Shown: positions 7,773 to 16,212 of the stretch, piece by piece
Numbering within the stretch: position 1 is the stretch's first letter
Layout: the number at the start of each line of letters is the position of its first letter
Notes under the pieces: generated by a model
Told to the model about the DNA's origin: nothing
Databases searched by the model: none
Seen by the model: the letters and a program-made list of their open reading frames with translations, nothing else
Position numbers and translations under genes: made by a program
Source: Pseudarthrobacter sp. SSS035
GTDB taxonomy: Bacteria > Actinomycetota > Actinomycetes > Actinomycetales > Micrococcaceae
Direction of reading: 5' to 3'
NCBI RefSeq assembly: GCF_023273875.1
Contig: NZ_CP096882.1
Location: 3,286,001 to 3,350,000 of the forward strand
Length of the DNA stretch: 64,000 nucleotides

Positions 7773-8744
7773 CTAAACGGAGGCCAGCGGTCCGTACATC
7801 ACGTCCATATCCCAGCGTGTGAAGCCCAGGCCCCGGTAGAGGGAAACGGCAGCGGTGTTGTCGGCATCCGTGTAGAGCATGACGGCGTGAAGCCCCAGGC
7901 CCTGCAGATGCCTGATGCCAGCCACCGTTAGGGCTTTACCCAAGCCCATACCCTGCGCGGCCGGTGTGACACCCACCGCGTAGACCTCGCCAATCGCCGG
8001 GTGGGCGCCGTGGCGCGGATGCACCTTGGTCCAGTGGAATCCCAGCAACCGGTCCTCGGCGTCCACGGCCAACAGGAAGCCGGCGGGATCAAACCAGTCC
8101 TCGGCCATGCGGGCATCCAGGTCCGCGCGGGACATCGATCCCTGCTCGGGGTGGTGGGCAAATGCGGCGCGGTTCGCAGCCAGCCAGCGGTCCTCGTCCC
8201 TGCCCGGTACAAAGGGGCGGAGCGTGACGCCATCCGGCAGGCGGACGTCGGGCAGTTCTGCCGTGGCGGTGGTCAGCCTCATCTTCCAAAGTTCGCGCAC
8301 CGGACCGTAGCCGTAGCGGGCGGCGAGGTCCGCGGCTGCCTCATGGTTGCCGTGGGACCAGGCCTTCAGCCCATCCAGACCTCGCCCCGACTGGAGTGCG
8401 CCGACAAGCCGGTCCGCTACGCCCTGGTTGCGGTAGCTGGGGTGGACGGCAATTTCCAGCACTCCGCTGCCGTCCGGCTCCTCCACAACAACGGCAAACC
8501 CGGCCAGGTCCTGGCCTGAGGAGGGATCGGAATCCTCGTCCGGCGCGTAGAGCGCCAGGGTCAGGAGGGAATGCTCTGCAGAGTCACCGGCGCGGAGCGT
8601 CACCACTGTTTGCTCGGAAAGTGAGGGGTTGCCGTCAGACTCCTCGGCAGCTGCCAGGAGCGCCACGCAGTCCTTCAGCAGCTGTTGTTCCACGCCGCCG
8701 TGGACAATAAGGACGGGCCATTTTTCCGGGTGCGCAGGACTCAT
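7773..8744 (-). CDS. mshD: Mycothiol synthase (mycothiol acetyltransferase)
   Basis: A 323-residue protein with two GNAT domains. It acetylates Cys-GlcN-inositol with acetyl-CoA, the last step of mycothiol synthesis. The C-terminal half carries AVGVTPAAQGMGLGKALT (acetyl-CoA loop) and the ending MLYTDADNTAAVSLYRGLGF, typical of MshD. It is next to glnR, as mshD (Rv0819) is next to glnR (Rv0818) in M. tuberculosis. TAGCCT six bases before the ATG suggests its own leaderless promoter. Confidence 0.93.
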   Translation of the reverse strand: MSPAHPEKWPVLIVHGGVEQQLLKDCVALLAAAEESDGNPSLSEQTVVTLRAGDSAEHSLLTLALYAPDEDSDPSSGQDLAGFAVVVEEPDGSGVLEIAVHPSYRNQGVADRLVGALQSGRGLDGLKAWSHGNHEAAADLAARYGYGPVRELWKMRLTTATAELPDVRLPDGVTLRPFVPGRDEDRWLAANRAAFAHHPEQGSMSRADLDARMAEDWFDPAGFLLAVDAEDRLLGFHWTKVHPRHGAHPAIGEVYAVGVTPAAQGMGLGKALTVAGIRHLQGLGLHAVMLYTDADNTAAVSLYRGLGFTRWDMDVMYGPLASV

Positions 8745-8750
8745 GAGGCT

Positions 8751-8756
8751 AGGCTA
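8751..8756 (-). promoter_or_regulatory. -10 element of mshD (leaderless type)
   Basis: TAGCCT on the minus strand, six bases from the mshD ATG. It lies in a gap that also holds a plus-strand promoter at 8784-8812. Confidence 0.4.
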
Positions 8757-8783
8757 TACGCCCCGGCCGGAAGGCGCTCCGAT

Positions 8784-8812
8784 TTGATGGCCCCGGGGCG
8801 GGCACGTATAGT
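8784..8812 (+). promoter_or_regulatory. Sigma-70-like promoter pointing into the mshD-glnR gap
   Basis: TTGATG (8784-8789), a 17-base spacer and TATAGT (8807-8812), among the best consensus matches in the window. Transcription would start near 8819 and run rightward, away from mshD and antisense to the end of glnR unless it stops at the hairpin at 8921-8951. Confidence 0.6.
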
Positions 8813-8818
8813 CGATAT

Positions 8819-8955
8819 CTCACCCGCCGGTAACGGTGGGAACGAGGGGGATCCACCAGTGGGGTGGCCTCGATACGTTCGACCCGTATGTCCTCCACAA
8901 ATACAGCACCCTAATACAGGAACAGCCCCGGACCACTGGTCCGGCGCTGTTGCTG
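8819..8955 (+). ncRNA. Candidate small transcript (sRNA or small-protein mRNA)
   Basis: Predicted from the promoter at 8784-8812 and the strong hairpin at 8921-8951. The transcript has local stems (CCCGCC/GGTGGG near 8823-8840; CCACC/GGTGG near 8853-8866). It also holds a short frame, GTG 8859 to TGA 8960 (33 residues, starting MGWPRYVRPVCPP), with a GAGGGGG ribosome-site-like stretch at 8844-8850. I cannot tell whether it is coding or non-coding. It matches no RNA family I can name with confidence. Confidence 0.35.
8921..8951. terminator. Strong hairpin after glnR / end of the small transcript
   Basis: AACAGCCCCGGACCA pairs with TGGTCCGGCGCTGTT, with one mismatch and a one-base centre. It follows the glnR stop on the minus strand and would also end the plus-strand transcript. 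There is no long T-run on either side. Confidence 0.6.
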
Positions 8956-8966
8956 TCTGAACGGTG

Positions 8967-9665
8967 TCAGGCTTCCGTCAGTTCGTCTTCCTGCTGCCGC
9001 ACCAGGGTCAGGCGGTAGCCGACGTTCCGGACCGTGCTGATCAGGTTTTCGTGGTCCGCACCGAGTTTGGCCCGCAGCCGCCGGACGTGGACATCCACGG
9101 TGCGCGTGCCGCCGTAGTAGTCATAGCCCCACACCTCGGTGAGCAGTTGCTGGCGGGTGAAGACCCGGCCGGGGTGCTGGGCCAGGTATTTGAGGAGTTC
9201 GAATTCCTTGAACGTCAGGTTCAGCGGGGCGCCGTTGACGCGGGCAGTGTAGCTCGCTTCATCGATGACCACGCCTGCCGCCCGGATCTCCGTGGGGGCG
9301 TCATCCTTGTCCGGCACTGCACGCGCCACGGAGAGCCTGATGCGGGCCTCCACTTCGGCGGGACCGGCTGAATCGAGCACGATGTCATCCACGGCCCAGG
9401 CTGAAGAAACTGCGGCCATGCCGCCCTCGGTCAGGATCAGGACCAGGGGTGCGCTCAGACCTGTGGCCTTGAGCAGCTGGGTGAGGGAGCGGGCGCCTAC
9501 CAGGTCCTTGCGGGCGTCGAGAAGCACAATATCGCAGGGATCGGTCTCCAGCAGGGCTGTGGGTTCCGCGGCGAGAATGTGCACGCGGTGGTTCAGCAAT
9601 TCCAGGGCAGGCAGAATGTCTACCGAAGAACCGGTGCTGTTCGTCAATAGCAGGATGTGCGACAT
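8967..9665 (-). CDS. glnR: GlnR-type winged-helix response regulator
   Basis: A 232-residue OmpR-family protein. The N-terminal receiver-like domain has DIVLLDARKD in the phosphorylation-site region. The C-terminal Trans_reg_C domain runs from about residue 130 (LTFKEFELLKYLAQHPGRVF, WGYDYYGGTRTVDVHVRRLR). The neighbouring mshD and the absence of a partner kinase match actinobacterial GlnR, the orphan global regulator of nitrogen assimilation. I chose ATG 9665, which has GGAGGA just upstream; the same frame stays open to 10046 but without a ribosome site. A different OmpR-family regulator is possible, but the synteny favours GlnR. Confidence 0.85.
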   Translation of the reverse strand: MSHILLLTNSTGSSVDILPALELLNHRVHILAAEPTALLETDPCDIVLLDARKDLVGARSLTQLLKATGLSAPLVLILTEGGMAAVSSAWAVDDIVLDSAGPAEVEARIRLSVARAVPDKDDAPTEIRAAGVVIDEASYTARVNGAPLNLTFKEFELLKYLAQHPGRVFTRQQLLTEVWGYDYYGGTRTVDVHVRRLRAKLGADHENLISTVRNVGYRLTLVRQQEDELTEA

Positions 9666-10012
9666 TGTTCCTCCAAGGGGCGTCCGCGCATCTTCGGGCG
9701 ACTGAACCGGGTTTTCACCGGCCGGTACTATCTCACTGCAGCGGACTTGGCCGGCTAAGAATCTATCCGGCCGGCATCCGTAGCAGGAAGCGTAGCTGAA
9801 CTCTGAGTATACCCACCGGCCTGCGCGACAGCACGGATTCCACCCCGTCAAACCTTCGTTTTGCGACATATCCGGGTCACATAAGGCAGGATTGAACCGT
9901 CGGGCAGAACGCCCTGACACCGAAGGCCGAGCCGCCGGGTCCACAGCCAGAATGGGATGCCAAGATTGAGTGCAGAGTCGAAGCCGAAGCGAACCGGCCG
10001 GCCGGGTTCCCG
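9666..10012. other. Divergent intergenic region of glnR
   Basis: A 347-base gap between glnR (-) and a membrane-protein gene (+). It must hold both promoters. I see no convincing hexamer pair, RNA gene or repeat beyond a GGCCGG-rich palindromic stretch just before 10013. Confidence 0.3.
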
Positions 10013-10780
10013 ATGACCGCCGAGGTGCAGGCCCCGGCAAAGTCACTGGGCTCGTGGGTCATCGGTGTTGTCGGGGTGGCGGGACTCGTAGCGATCATCG
10101 CCGGCGTCTACATCTCACGAGAGGCACTCATCGGCGTCGCCGCGGTGATTGCTGTGGCGGTAGGCATCGGCTGGCCCCACTTTCTCCGCATCCCCGCGAA
10201 AAAGACCCTTGCAGCCGTCATCGCGCTGCCCGGCGTCGGATCCGCGCTCGCGGCCGGCTTTGTCCCCGCTCCGGGTTTCCTGGACTGGACGCCTGCATTT
10301 ATGGCGCTGGGAATGATGGCCGTGTTTGTGGTGCAGCTCATCCGAGGCACCGGCCAGGCCCAGCGGCTTGAATCCACCCTGGGCTGCTGCGCCGGTGTGC
10401 TCCTCTCCTGCCTGGGAGCAGGCTGGGTCGCCGGCGTGCGCTTCAACGGCGTCCGCGAGATGCTCCTGGTGGCAGCCATCAGCGCTGCCGTGGCGCTGCT
10501 GGCCGGCCTGATCCGCTGGCCGGACAGCATCGTGGCCCCCCTCGGCATCGTGATGGCAGGCCTTGCCGGGCCGCTCGCCGGACTGGTCTTCTCCGACATT
10601 GCCGTTCTGCCGGCGGCGATCTTCGGTGTTGTGGTGGGCGCCGTGCTGGTCAGCTTCCGCCGACTCGTAACACTCCGCGGCGGTCCGCTGAATCTTTTGG
10701 CTGCGGTTAGCATGGGCCTTGCGCCGGTTTCGGCCGTGGGCTCCCTGGCTTACTTCATAGACAAACTACTCATCTACTAA
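10013..10780 (+). CDS. Polytopic membrane protein of unknown function
   Basis: A 255-residue protein with about eight hydrophobic helices covering nearly its whole length, starting MTAEVQAPAKSLGSW. The loops are short, with few charged residues. I recognise no transporter signature or enzyme motif. The start at ATG 10013 lies just after a GC-rich palindrome and has no good ribosome site. A 37-residue membrane protein follows. Confidence 0.7.
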   Translation: MTAEVQAPAKSLGSWVIGVVGVAGLVAIIAGVYISREALIGVAAVIAVAVGIGWPHFLRIPAKKTLAAVIALPGVGSALAAGFVPAPGFLDWTPAFMALGMMAVFVVQLIRGTGQAQRLESTLGCCAGVLLSCLGAGWVAGVRFNGVREMLLVAAISAAVALLAGLIRWPDSIVAPLGIVMAGLAGPLAGLVFSDIAVLPAAIFGVVVGAVLVSFRRLVTLRGGPLNLLAAVSMGLAPVSAVGSLAYFIDKLLIY

Positions 10781-10785
10781 CCGGT

Positions 10786-10791
10786 TAGGAT
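10786..10791 (+). promoter_or_regulatory. -10 element of the 37-residue membrane protein gene
   Basis: TAGGAT followed by exactly six bases and ATG 10798, matching the leaderless pattern. The same bases (AGGA) could serve as a weak ribosome site instead. Confidence 0.35.
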
Positions 10792-10797
10792 GGCATC

Positions 10798-10911
10798 ATG
10801 TCCGTACTTGCATTTGAAATCTTCTTCCTCGTCCTGCTCGGCATCGCCAGCCTGTCCATGGCCTGGTTCGCCGGCTTTGTGGTTTACCGCCTCTTCAAAG
10901 GCCAGAAGTAA
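10798..10911 (+). CDS. 37-residue single-helix membrane protein
   Basis: A small frame, MSVLAFEIFFLVLLGI through FKGQK, with one transmembrane helix (about residues 5-30) and a basic end. TAGGAT sits six bases before the ATG. It is between two clear genes on the same strand. The family is unknown; hydrophobicity and the defined start make it a likely real small protein. Confidence 0.55.
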   Translation: MSVLAFEIFFLVLLGIASLSMAWFAGFVVYRLFKGQK

Positions 10912-10950
10912 ACCCGTTCAACGAGCTAGCATTTTCCTGAGGTTATTGCC

Positions 10951-11565
10951 GTGCCGATAGAAATTCCTACAGACCTGACACCCGAACTTGTTCCGCTTTC
11001 CTGGCTCATTGGTGAGTGGGAAGGCAGCGGCCGGCTCGGCAGCGGGGACGAGGACTCGGAACACTTCCTCCAGCATGTCAACTTCACGCACAACGGCCTG
11101 CCGTACCTTCAGTACCGCGCGGAGAGCTGGTTAACGGACGACGACGGCACGCGCCTGCGGCCGCTGACAGTTGAGACCGGTTTCTGGGCGCTGGAGCGCA
11201 AACAGCTTGATGCCGACGGCGGACCGGGCCTGATTCCGGCCGATATTGTTCCCGCCCTCAAGAGCGCCGATGAAGTCGAAGCGCTCCGCAATAAAGACGG
11301 CGGGTTCGATATCTCGGTGTCCATCTCACATCCCGGCGGGATCTCTGAGCTGTACTACGGCCAGATCAAGGGCCCGCAGATCCAGCTGACCACCGACATG
11401 GTGATGCGCGGCAGCCATTCCAAGGACTACAGCGCGGCCACCCGGATCTTCGGACTGGTGGACGGCAACCTGCTCTGGCGCTGGGACGTGGCCACCGGCG
11501 GAACATCGCAGCCCGGCAAGGGCCTCGAAGCGCACGCCTCGGCCTTCCTGAAAAAGGTTTCCTGA
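10951..11565 (+). CDS. Nitrobindin-like (FABP/DUF1794) heme-binding protein
   Basis: A 204-residue ten-strand beta-barrel family protein. The N-terminal signature WLIGEWEGSGRLGSG and a C-terminal conserved His (LEAHASAFLKK) match bacterial nitrobindins. In those proteins a His near the C-terminus ligates ferric heme, and roles in peroxynitrite isomerisation or nitrogen-oxide handling have been proposed. The start is GTG 10951 with a GAGG ribosome site. It stands alone; function is inferred from family. Confidence 0.8.
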   Translation: MPIEIPTDLTPELVPLSWLIGEWEGSGRLGSGDEDSEHFLQHVNFTHNGLPYLQYRAESWLTDDDGTRLRPLTVETGFWALERKQLDADGGPGLIPADIVPALKSADEVEALRNKDGGFDISVSISHPGGISELYYGQIKGPQIQLTTDMVMRGSHSKDYSAATRIFGLVDGNLLWRWDVATGGTSQPGKGLEAHASAFLKKVS

Positions 11566-11639
11566 CGCCCTGCCGTGTCACCGGTCATCAGTAGACTGGG
11601 CATCCTGGGCAACACCGGCGAGTGAATCAAGGGAGCATC

Positions 11640-12362
11640 ATGGCTGCACCGAAGGACTCCATGGATTACAGCGACCTGAAGGCTGTGTTCTTCAACGGCA
11701 CTCTGAAACGGTCGCCGGAGACCAGCAACACCGAGGGCCTGATCAATGTCAGCCGCCTCATCATGGAGAAGCAGGGCGTCAGCACCCGCGTGATCAGGAC
11801 TGTCGATCACGACATCGCCAGCGGTGTTTACCCGGACATGACCGAGCACGGCTGGCCGTCCGATGAGTGGCCGGAACTGTACCCGGCTGTTGAAGAGGCC
11901 GACATTGTGGTGGTGGCCGGTCCCATCTGGCTGGGCGACAACTCCTCCCAGACCAAGAAGGTGATCGAACGGCTTTACGCGCATTCCGGGGAACTCAACC
12001 ACAAGGGCCAATGGGTGTTTTACCCCAAAGTTGGCGGCTGCCTGATCACCGGCAACGAGGACGGCATCAAGCACTGTTCCATGAACGTGCTGTACAGCCT
12101 GCAGCACGTCGGCTTCACCATCCCTCCCCAGGCCGACGCCGGCTGGATCGGCCCGGTTGGCCCCGGCCCGAGCTATCTTGACGAAGGCTCCGGCGGCCCC
12201 GAATCCGACTTCACCAACCGCAACACCACGTTTATGACATGGAACCTGCTGCATTTCGCCCGGATGCTTAAGGACGCCGGCGGAATTCCTGCCTACGGCA
12301 ACCTTCCTGAAGAATGGAAAGCCGGAACACGCTTCGACTTCGAGAACCCGGAATACCGCTGA
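11640..12362 (+). CDS. Flavodoxin-fold NAD(P)H-dependent FMN reductase family protein
   Basis: A 240-residue protein. LKAVFFNGTLKRSPETSNTE forms the FMN phosphate loop, and VVVAGPIWLGDNSSQTKKVIERL is the second flavin-binding region typical of NADPH-dependent FMN reductases. The C-terminal part (FMTWNLLHFARMLKDAGG) is conserved in this branch. ATG 11640 is chosen for the upstream AGGGAG; GTG 11622 would add six residues. The substrate is unknown. TAGACT at 11592-11597 is a plausible -10. Confidence 0.8.
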   Translation: MAAPKDSMDYSDLKAVFFNGTLKRSPETSNTEGLINVSRLIMEKQGVSTRVIRTVDHDIASGVYPDMTEHGWPSDEWPELYPAVEEADIVVVAGPIWLGDNSSQTKKVIERLYAHSGELNHKGQWVFYPKVGGCLITGNEDGIKHCSMNVLYSLQHVGFTIPPQADAGWIGPVGPGPSYLDEGSGGPESDFTNRNTTFMTWNLLHFARMLKDAGGIPAYGNLPEEWKAGTRFDFENPEYR

Positions 12363-12398
12363 CCGGAATACCCACCGACCTAAGGACGTTCCCCCAGT

Positions 12399-13481
12399 AT
12401 GACTACTCCCAGCCCCCTACTGTCGCGCCCGGGCGCCGTCGAGGCCACCGGCGCGGACGCCGGCGTCGCATCCCACTACGGTGAGCCGCTGCGTGAGCAG
12501 CGCGCCCTCGCAGCCGGTACCGCCGTCGTCGACCTCTCCCACCGCGGCGTGGTGACGGTCAGCGGTCCGGACCGGCTGACCTGGCTGAACACCCTGTCTT
12601 CCCAGCAGGTCACCGGCCTGCAGCCTGGGGAGTCCAGCGAGTTGCTGCTGTTGAGTGTCCAGGGCCGCATCGAGTTTGACGCCCGTGTAGTGGACGACGG
12701 CGGGACCACCTGGCTGATTGTTGAGGCCGCCGAGGCTGCACGGCTGGCTGAGTGGCTGAACAAAATGAAGTTCATGCTGCGCGTCGAGGTCACCGACGTC
12801 TCCGCCGACTGGGCAGTTCTCGGGTCCACCAAGACTGTGGAGGAATGGTCCGCACTGCTGGCCTGGCGGGATCCTTGGCCGCACGTGGGCGCCGGCGGCT
12901 ACTCCTATGCTGTGGTTCCGGAAGAAGGACACCCGGGGTTGGAGCGGCCCTGGATCGAGTATCTGGTGCCGGCCGCTGAACTTGAGGAAACTCTGGCAGA
13001 CCGCCCGCTCGCCGGCGTAATGGCGGCTGAAGCCCTCCGCATTGCCGCGTGGCGCCCCAGGCTGGGCGCCGAAACCGACGACAAAACCATTCCGCACGAA
13101 CTGGACCTCCTGCGCACCGCCGTGCACCTGTCCAAGGGCTGCTACAAAGGCCAGGAGACCATCGCCCGCGTCCACAACCTGGGCCATCCGCCGCGGCGCC
13201 TGGTGTTCCTGCAGCTGGACGGTTCGCAGCACACCATGCCGGCGCCCGGCAGCCAGGTCATGCTGGGCGAGCGGAGGGTCGGGACAGTGACCTCCGTTGC
13301 CCAGCACTACGAAATGGGCCCGGTGGCGCTGGCCGTCATCAAACGGTCCGTCGCACCGGATGAAATGCTGACCGTGCTGGACGGCGAGGAGCCTTACATC
13401 GCTGCCCAGGAAGTAATTGTTGCTCCCGACGCCGGCCAGGTGGTGGGGCGCCAGACTGGATTCCTGAGGGGGACCCGCTAA
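12399..13481 (+). CDS. ygfZ: Folate-binding YgfZ/CAF17 family protein
   Basis: A 360-residue protein related to glycine-cleavage T protein. The YgfZ signature K-G-C-Y-x-G-Q-E is present at about residues 245-252 (KGCYKGQETIARVHNLG). The family binds tetrahydrofolate and helps assemble or repair iron-sulfur clusters in enzymes such as MiaB. The N-terminal part has WLNTLSSQQVTGLQPGES. Its stop overlaps the next start by one base (TAATG), so it is the first gene of a coupled ygfZ-ankyrin-MFS cluster. Confidence 0.92.
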   Translation: MTTPSPLLSRPGAVEATGADAGVASHYGEPLREQRALAAGTAVVDLSHRGVVTVSGPDRLTWLNTLSSQQVTGLQPGESSELLLLSVQGRIEFDARVVDDGGTTWLIVEAAEAARLAEWLNKMKFMLRVEVTDVSADWAVLGSTKTVEEWSALLAWRDPWPHVGAGGYSYAVVPEEGHPGLERPWIEYLVPAAELEETLADRPLAGVMAAEALRIAAWRPRLGAETDDKTIPHELDLLRTAVHLSKGCYKGQETIARVHNLGHPPRRLVFLQLDGSQHTMPAPGSQVMLGERRVGTVTSVAQHYEMGPVALAVIKRSVAPDEMLTVLDGEEPYIAAQEVIVAPDAGQVVGRQTGFLRGTR

Positions 13482-13918
13482 TGACCGAGAACACCGCACC
13501 CGACGCCGCTACGCCCGGCGCCGCCAAACCCGAGGCCACGACCAACGACGAAGCCGTGGCACTGGCCCACCGGCTCTTCCAAGCCGCCCGGGAGGGGGAC
13601 ACCGGTCTGCTGCGCACCTATCTTGAGGCCGGGGCGCCCGCCACCATGACCAACACCGCGGGCGATTCCCTGCTGATGCTGGCCGCCTACCACGGCCACG
13701 CTGAGACGGTACAGCTGATCCTTGAGCACGGCGGAGAGGCCAACACGGCCAACGACCGCGGCCAGACCCCCTTGGCCGGTGCAGCATTCAAGGGGTATAC
13801 GGACGTGTCCCGCGTGTTGCTCGACGCCGGTGCAGATCCCGACGCCGGCAGCCCCTCCGCCCGTGCTGCCGCGCAGATGTTCGCCCGCACGGACATCCTC
13901 GATCTGCTGGGCAACTGA
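13481..13918 (+). CDS. Ankyrin-repeat protein
   Basis: A 145-residue protein with about three ankyrin repeats at residues 24-130 (DSLLMLAAYHGHAETVQLIL, TPLAGAAFKGYTDVSRVLLDAGAD). The first 22 residues are Ala/Pro/Thr-rich and probably disordered. No signal peptide is seen, so it is cytoplasmic and likely a protein-binding module. It overlaps ygfZ by one base, implying coupled translation. The partner is unknown. Confidence 0.88.
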   Translation: MTENTAPDAATPGAAKPEATTNDEAVALAHRLFQAAREGDTGLLRTYLEAGAPATMTNTAGDSLLMLAAYHGHAETVQLILEHGGEANTANDRGQTPLAGAAFKGYTDVSRVLLDAGADPDAGSPSARAAAQMFARTDILDLLGN

Positions 13919-13921
13919 GGC

Positions 13922-15430
13922 TTGGAAAATGTAGCGCGGCCTTGGCCAGCCCTCTGGTCCCTGGTCATCGGGTTCTTTATGATCCTGATCGACACCACCA
14001 TCGTGTCGGTGGCCAACCCCAGCATCATGGAGGGACTGGGAACGGACATCAACGCCGTGATCTGGGTGACCAGCGCCTACCTGCTGGCCTACGCCGTGCC
14101 GCTGCTGATCACTGGCCGGCTCGGCGACCGCTTCGGACCCAAGAAGCTCTACCTCTCCGGCCTCGTGGTCTTCACGCTCGCCTCCCTCTGGTGCGGGCTG
14201 GCCGGTGACGTCCAGACGCTGATCATGGCGCGGATCTTCCAGGGCCTGGGCGCCGCCATCATGACGCCGCAGACCATGGCGGTGATCACCAGGATCTTCC
14301 CGCCGGACCGCAGGGGCGCCGCCATGGGCCTGTGGGGCGCCACCGCGGGCCTGGCAACGCTGGTGGGACCAATCCTGGGCGGCCTGCTCGTGGACAGCCT
14401 CGGCTGGGAGTGGATCTTCTTCATCAACGTGCCGGTCGGCATCGTTGGATTTATCCTCGCCTGGCGGTTCGTCCCCACCCTCAGCACGCACCCCCATAAG
14501 TTCGACATCCCGGGCGTGCTGCTCAGCGCCGTCGGGCTGTTCCTCCTGGTGTTCGGCATCCAGGAAGGCGAGACGTACAACTGGGGGACCATCGTGGGCC
14601 TCGTCAGCGTCTGGGGTCTCATCATCACGGGCGTGGTGGTGCTGGGGGCGTTCATTCTCTGGCAGCGCTTCAACAAGGGCGAGCCGCTCCTGCCGCTGGG
14701 CCTGTTCCGGGACCGGAATTTCTCCTTGGCCAACATCGGCATCACCACCGTTGGCTTCACCGTGACCGCCTTCGCGCTGCCGCTAATTTTCTACTACCAG
14801 CTGGTGCGGGGCATGACGCCCACCGAATCGGCGCTCATGATGGTTCCCATGGCCCTCATCTCCGGTGGCCTGGCTCCCGTGGTGGGCAAGATCATCGACC
14901 GGATCGATCCGAAGTTCATCACTGCCGGCGGGCTGGTCCTGATGGCCGTGGCGCTGTTCTGGAACTCTGCCCTGATGCACCCGGATACCCCCATCCTGCT
15001 CTTCCTCCTGCCCAGTGCTGTCCTGGGGTTCGCGAATGCCGGCATCTGGGCGCCCCTGAGCTCCACGGCCACGCGCAATCTGCCCCCGCGCCAGGCCGGG
15101 GCAGGTTCCGGGGTCTACAACACCACCCGCCAGATCGGCGCGGTACTGGGCAGCGCGGCCATCGCCGTGCTCATCCAGGCGCGCCTGGCCGCGGAGCTTC
15201 CCGCGCAAGGTCCCGGGGCGGGCGGAATGGAATTCTCCGGCCAGTTGCCTGAGTCGCTCCATGAGGGATTCTCGACGGCGATGGGACAGTCCATCCTGCT
15301 TCCTGCCGGTGTGATCCTGGTTGGCGCTGCCGTGGCACTGTTCTTCGCCAAGCCCAAGGCGGTGGCGGGCTGGAGCGGTCAGCCGGCGGCGCCGGCCGTA
15401 GAGGGCGCCAAAGCCAACAGGGCGTCCTAG
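13922..15430 (+). CDS. MFS efflux permease, DHA2/EmrB-QacA family
   Basis: A 502-residue protein with about 14 transmembrane helices. Motif A (GRLGDRFGPKKLYLSG) follows helix 2, and LIDTTIVSVANPSI in helix 1 is typical of 14-helix drug:H+ antiporters. The start is TTG 13922, three bases after the preceding stop, so translation is probably coupled. The last ~25 residues are a hydrophilic Ala-rich tail. Substrates cannot be read from sequence. Confidence 0.88.
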   Translation: MENVARPWPALWSLVIGFFMILIDTTIVSVANPSIMEGLGTDINAVIWVTSAYLLAYAVPLLITGRLGDRFGPKKLYLSGLVVFTLASLWCGLAGDVQTLIMARIFQGLGAAIMTPQTMAVITRIFPPDRRGAAMGLWGATAGLATLVGPILGGLLVDSLGWEWIFFINVPVGIVGFILAWRFVPTLSTHPHKFDIPGVLLSAVGLFLLVFGIQEGETYNWGTIVGLVSVWGLIITGVVVLGAFILWQRFNKGEPLLPLGLFRDRNFSLANIGITTVGFTVTAFALPLIFYYQLVRGMTPTESALMMVPMALISGGLAPVVGKIIDRIDPKFITAGGLVLMAVALFWNSALMHPDTPILLFLLPSAVLGFANAGIWAPLSSTATRNLPPRQAGAGSGVYNTTRQIGAVLGSAAIAVLIQARLAAELPAQGPGAGGMEFSGQLPESLHEGFSTAMGQSILLPAGVILVGAAVALFFAKPKAVAGWSGQPAAPAVEGAKANRAS

Positions 15431-15470
15431 GGCCAGGTGTCCTACGTCCTAGGCGGCGTCGGAGGCGGCG

Positions 15471-16187
15471 TCAGCCCAGGAGCACGCTGGTCTGGATGCC
15501 GCCGGCGGACAGGCCCAGCTGCCGCGCCAGGGCCACGGCGCCGGTGTTGCTGACTTCGGCGCGCCACTGGACGGTGAGGCCTGCCGCGAGGGCTTCGTGG
15601 GCGGCGATGGATGCCGCCACAGATCCCAGCCCGCGGCGCCGCCACCCGGGGTCCACCAGGACGCCCATCTGCGCGAGAAGCCCTTCCCATTCCCCGTAGG
15701 CACCGCAGGCCACGGGAATGCGGCGCCCGTCGACCTCGTGGAGGATCGTGTAGCGGTTCTCGAGTTCTGACAGGTGCACTTCGTTGACGTCGTCCGGCGG
15801 GCACAGGCCTTCCAGCTCGATCGCCTCCGGGTTTCCGTGGGACACGGTGAGCTCTTCGGAGGGCTGTCGCAGGGGCAGGTCGTCGGCGAAGAACAGGGCC
15901 GCCGCACCCAGGCCGTGGCCTCCGTGGGCCCTGGTCAGGGTCAGCAGGGTCACATGCTGGGCCATCTCCTCGTCCGGAATTCCCGCGGCGGCGTCAATCA
16001 CCCATTGGGGCCCCACCAGCGCCGAGCTGCCGAACAGCCTGACGAACTCCACAATCTCTGCAGCGGCGTCGGCCCGGACCATCCGCTCACCGGAACTCAG
16101 CGACGCAGCGAAAGCGCCGTCGTCGAGCCCCAAATGCCGGGCCCAAGCGAGCTGGATGATGGCGGCGGAACCGGGGTCAAGAGTCAT
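15471..16187 (-). CDS. GNAT family N-acetyltransferase
   Basis: A 238-residue protein. The acetyl-CoA loop is VDPGWRRRGLGSVAASIAAHEAL (about residues 177-199), in a C-terminal GNAT domain with the ending EVSNTGAVALARQLGL. The N-terminal ~100 residues are a divergent extension (IQLAWARHLGLDDGAF). The substrate is unknown. TAGGCT ends six bases before the ATG, predicting a leaderless mRNA. It is convergent with the MFS gene. Confidence 0.8.
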   Translation of the reverse strand: MTLDPGSAAIIQLAWARHLGLDDGAFAASLSSGERMVRADAAAEIVEFVRLFGSSALVGPQWVIDAAAGIPDEEMAQHVTLLTLTRAHGGHGLGAAALFFADDLPLRQPSEELTVSHGNPEAIELEGLCPPDDVNEVHLSELENRYTILHEVDGRRIPVACGAYGEWEGLLAQMGVLVDPGWRRRGLGSVAASIAAHEALAAGLTVQWRAEVSNTGAVALARQLGLSAGGIQTSVLLG

Positions 16188-16193
16188 ATCCCC

Positions 16194-16199
16194 AGCCTA
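16194..16199 (-). promoter_or_regulatory. -10 element of the GNAT gene (leaderless type)
   Basis: TAGGCT on the minus strand, six bases before the ATG at 16187. Confidence 0.4.
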
Positions 16200-16212
16200 C
16201 CCAGCACCGGGA

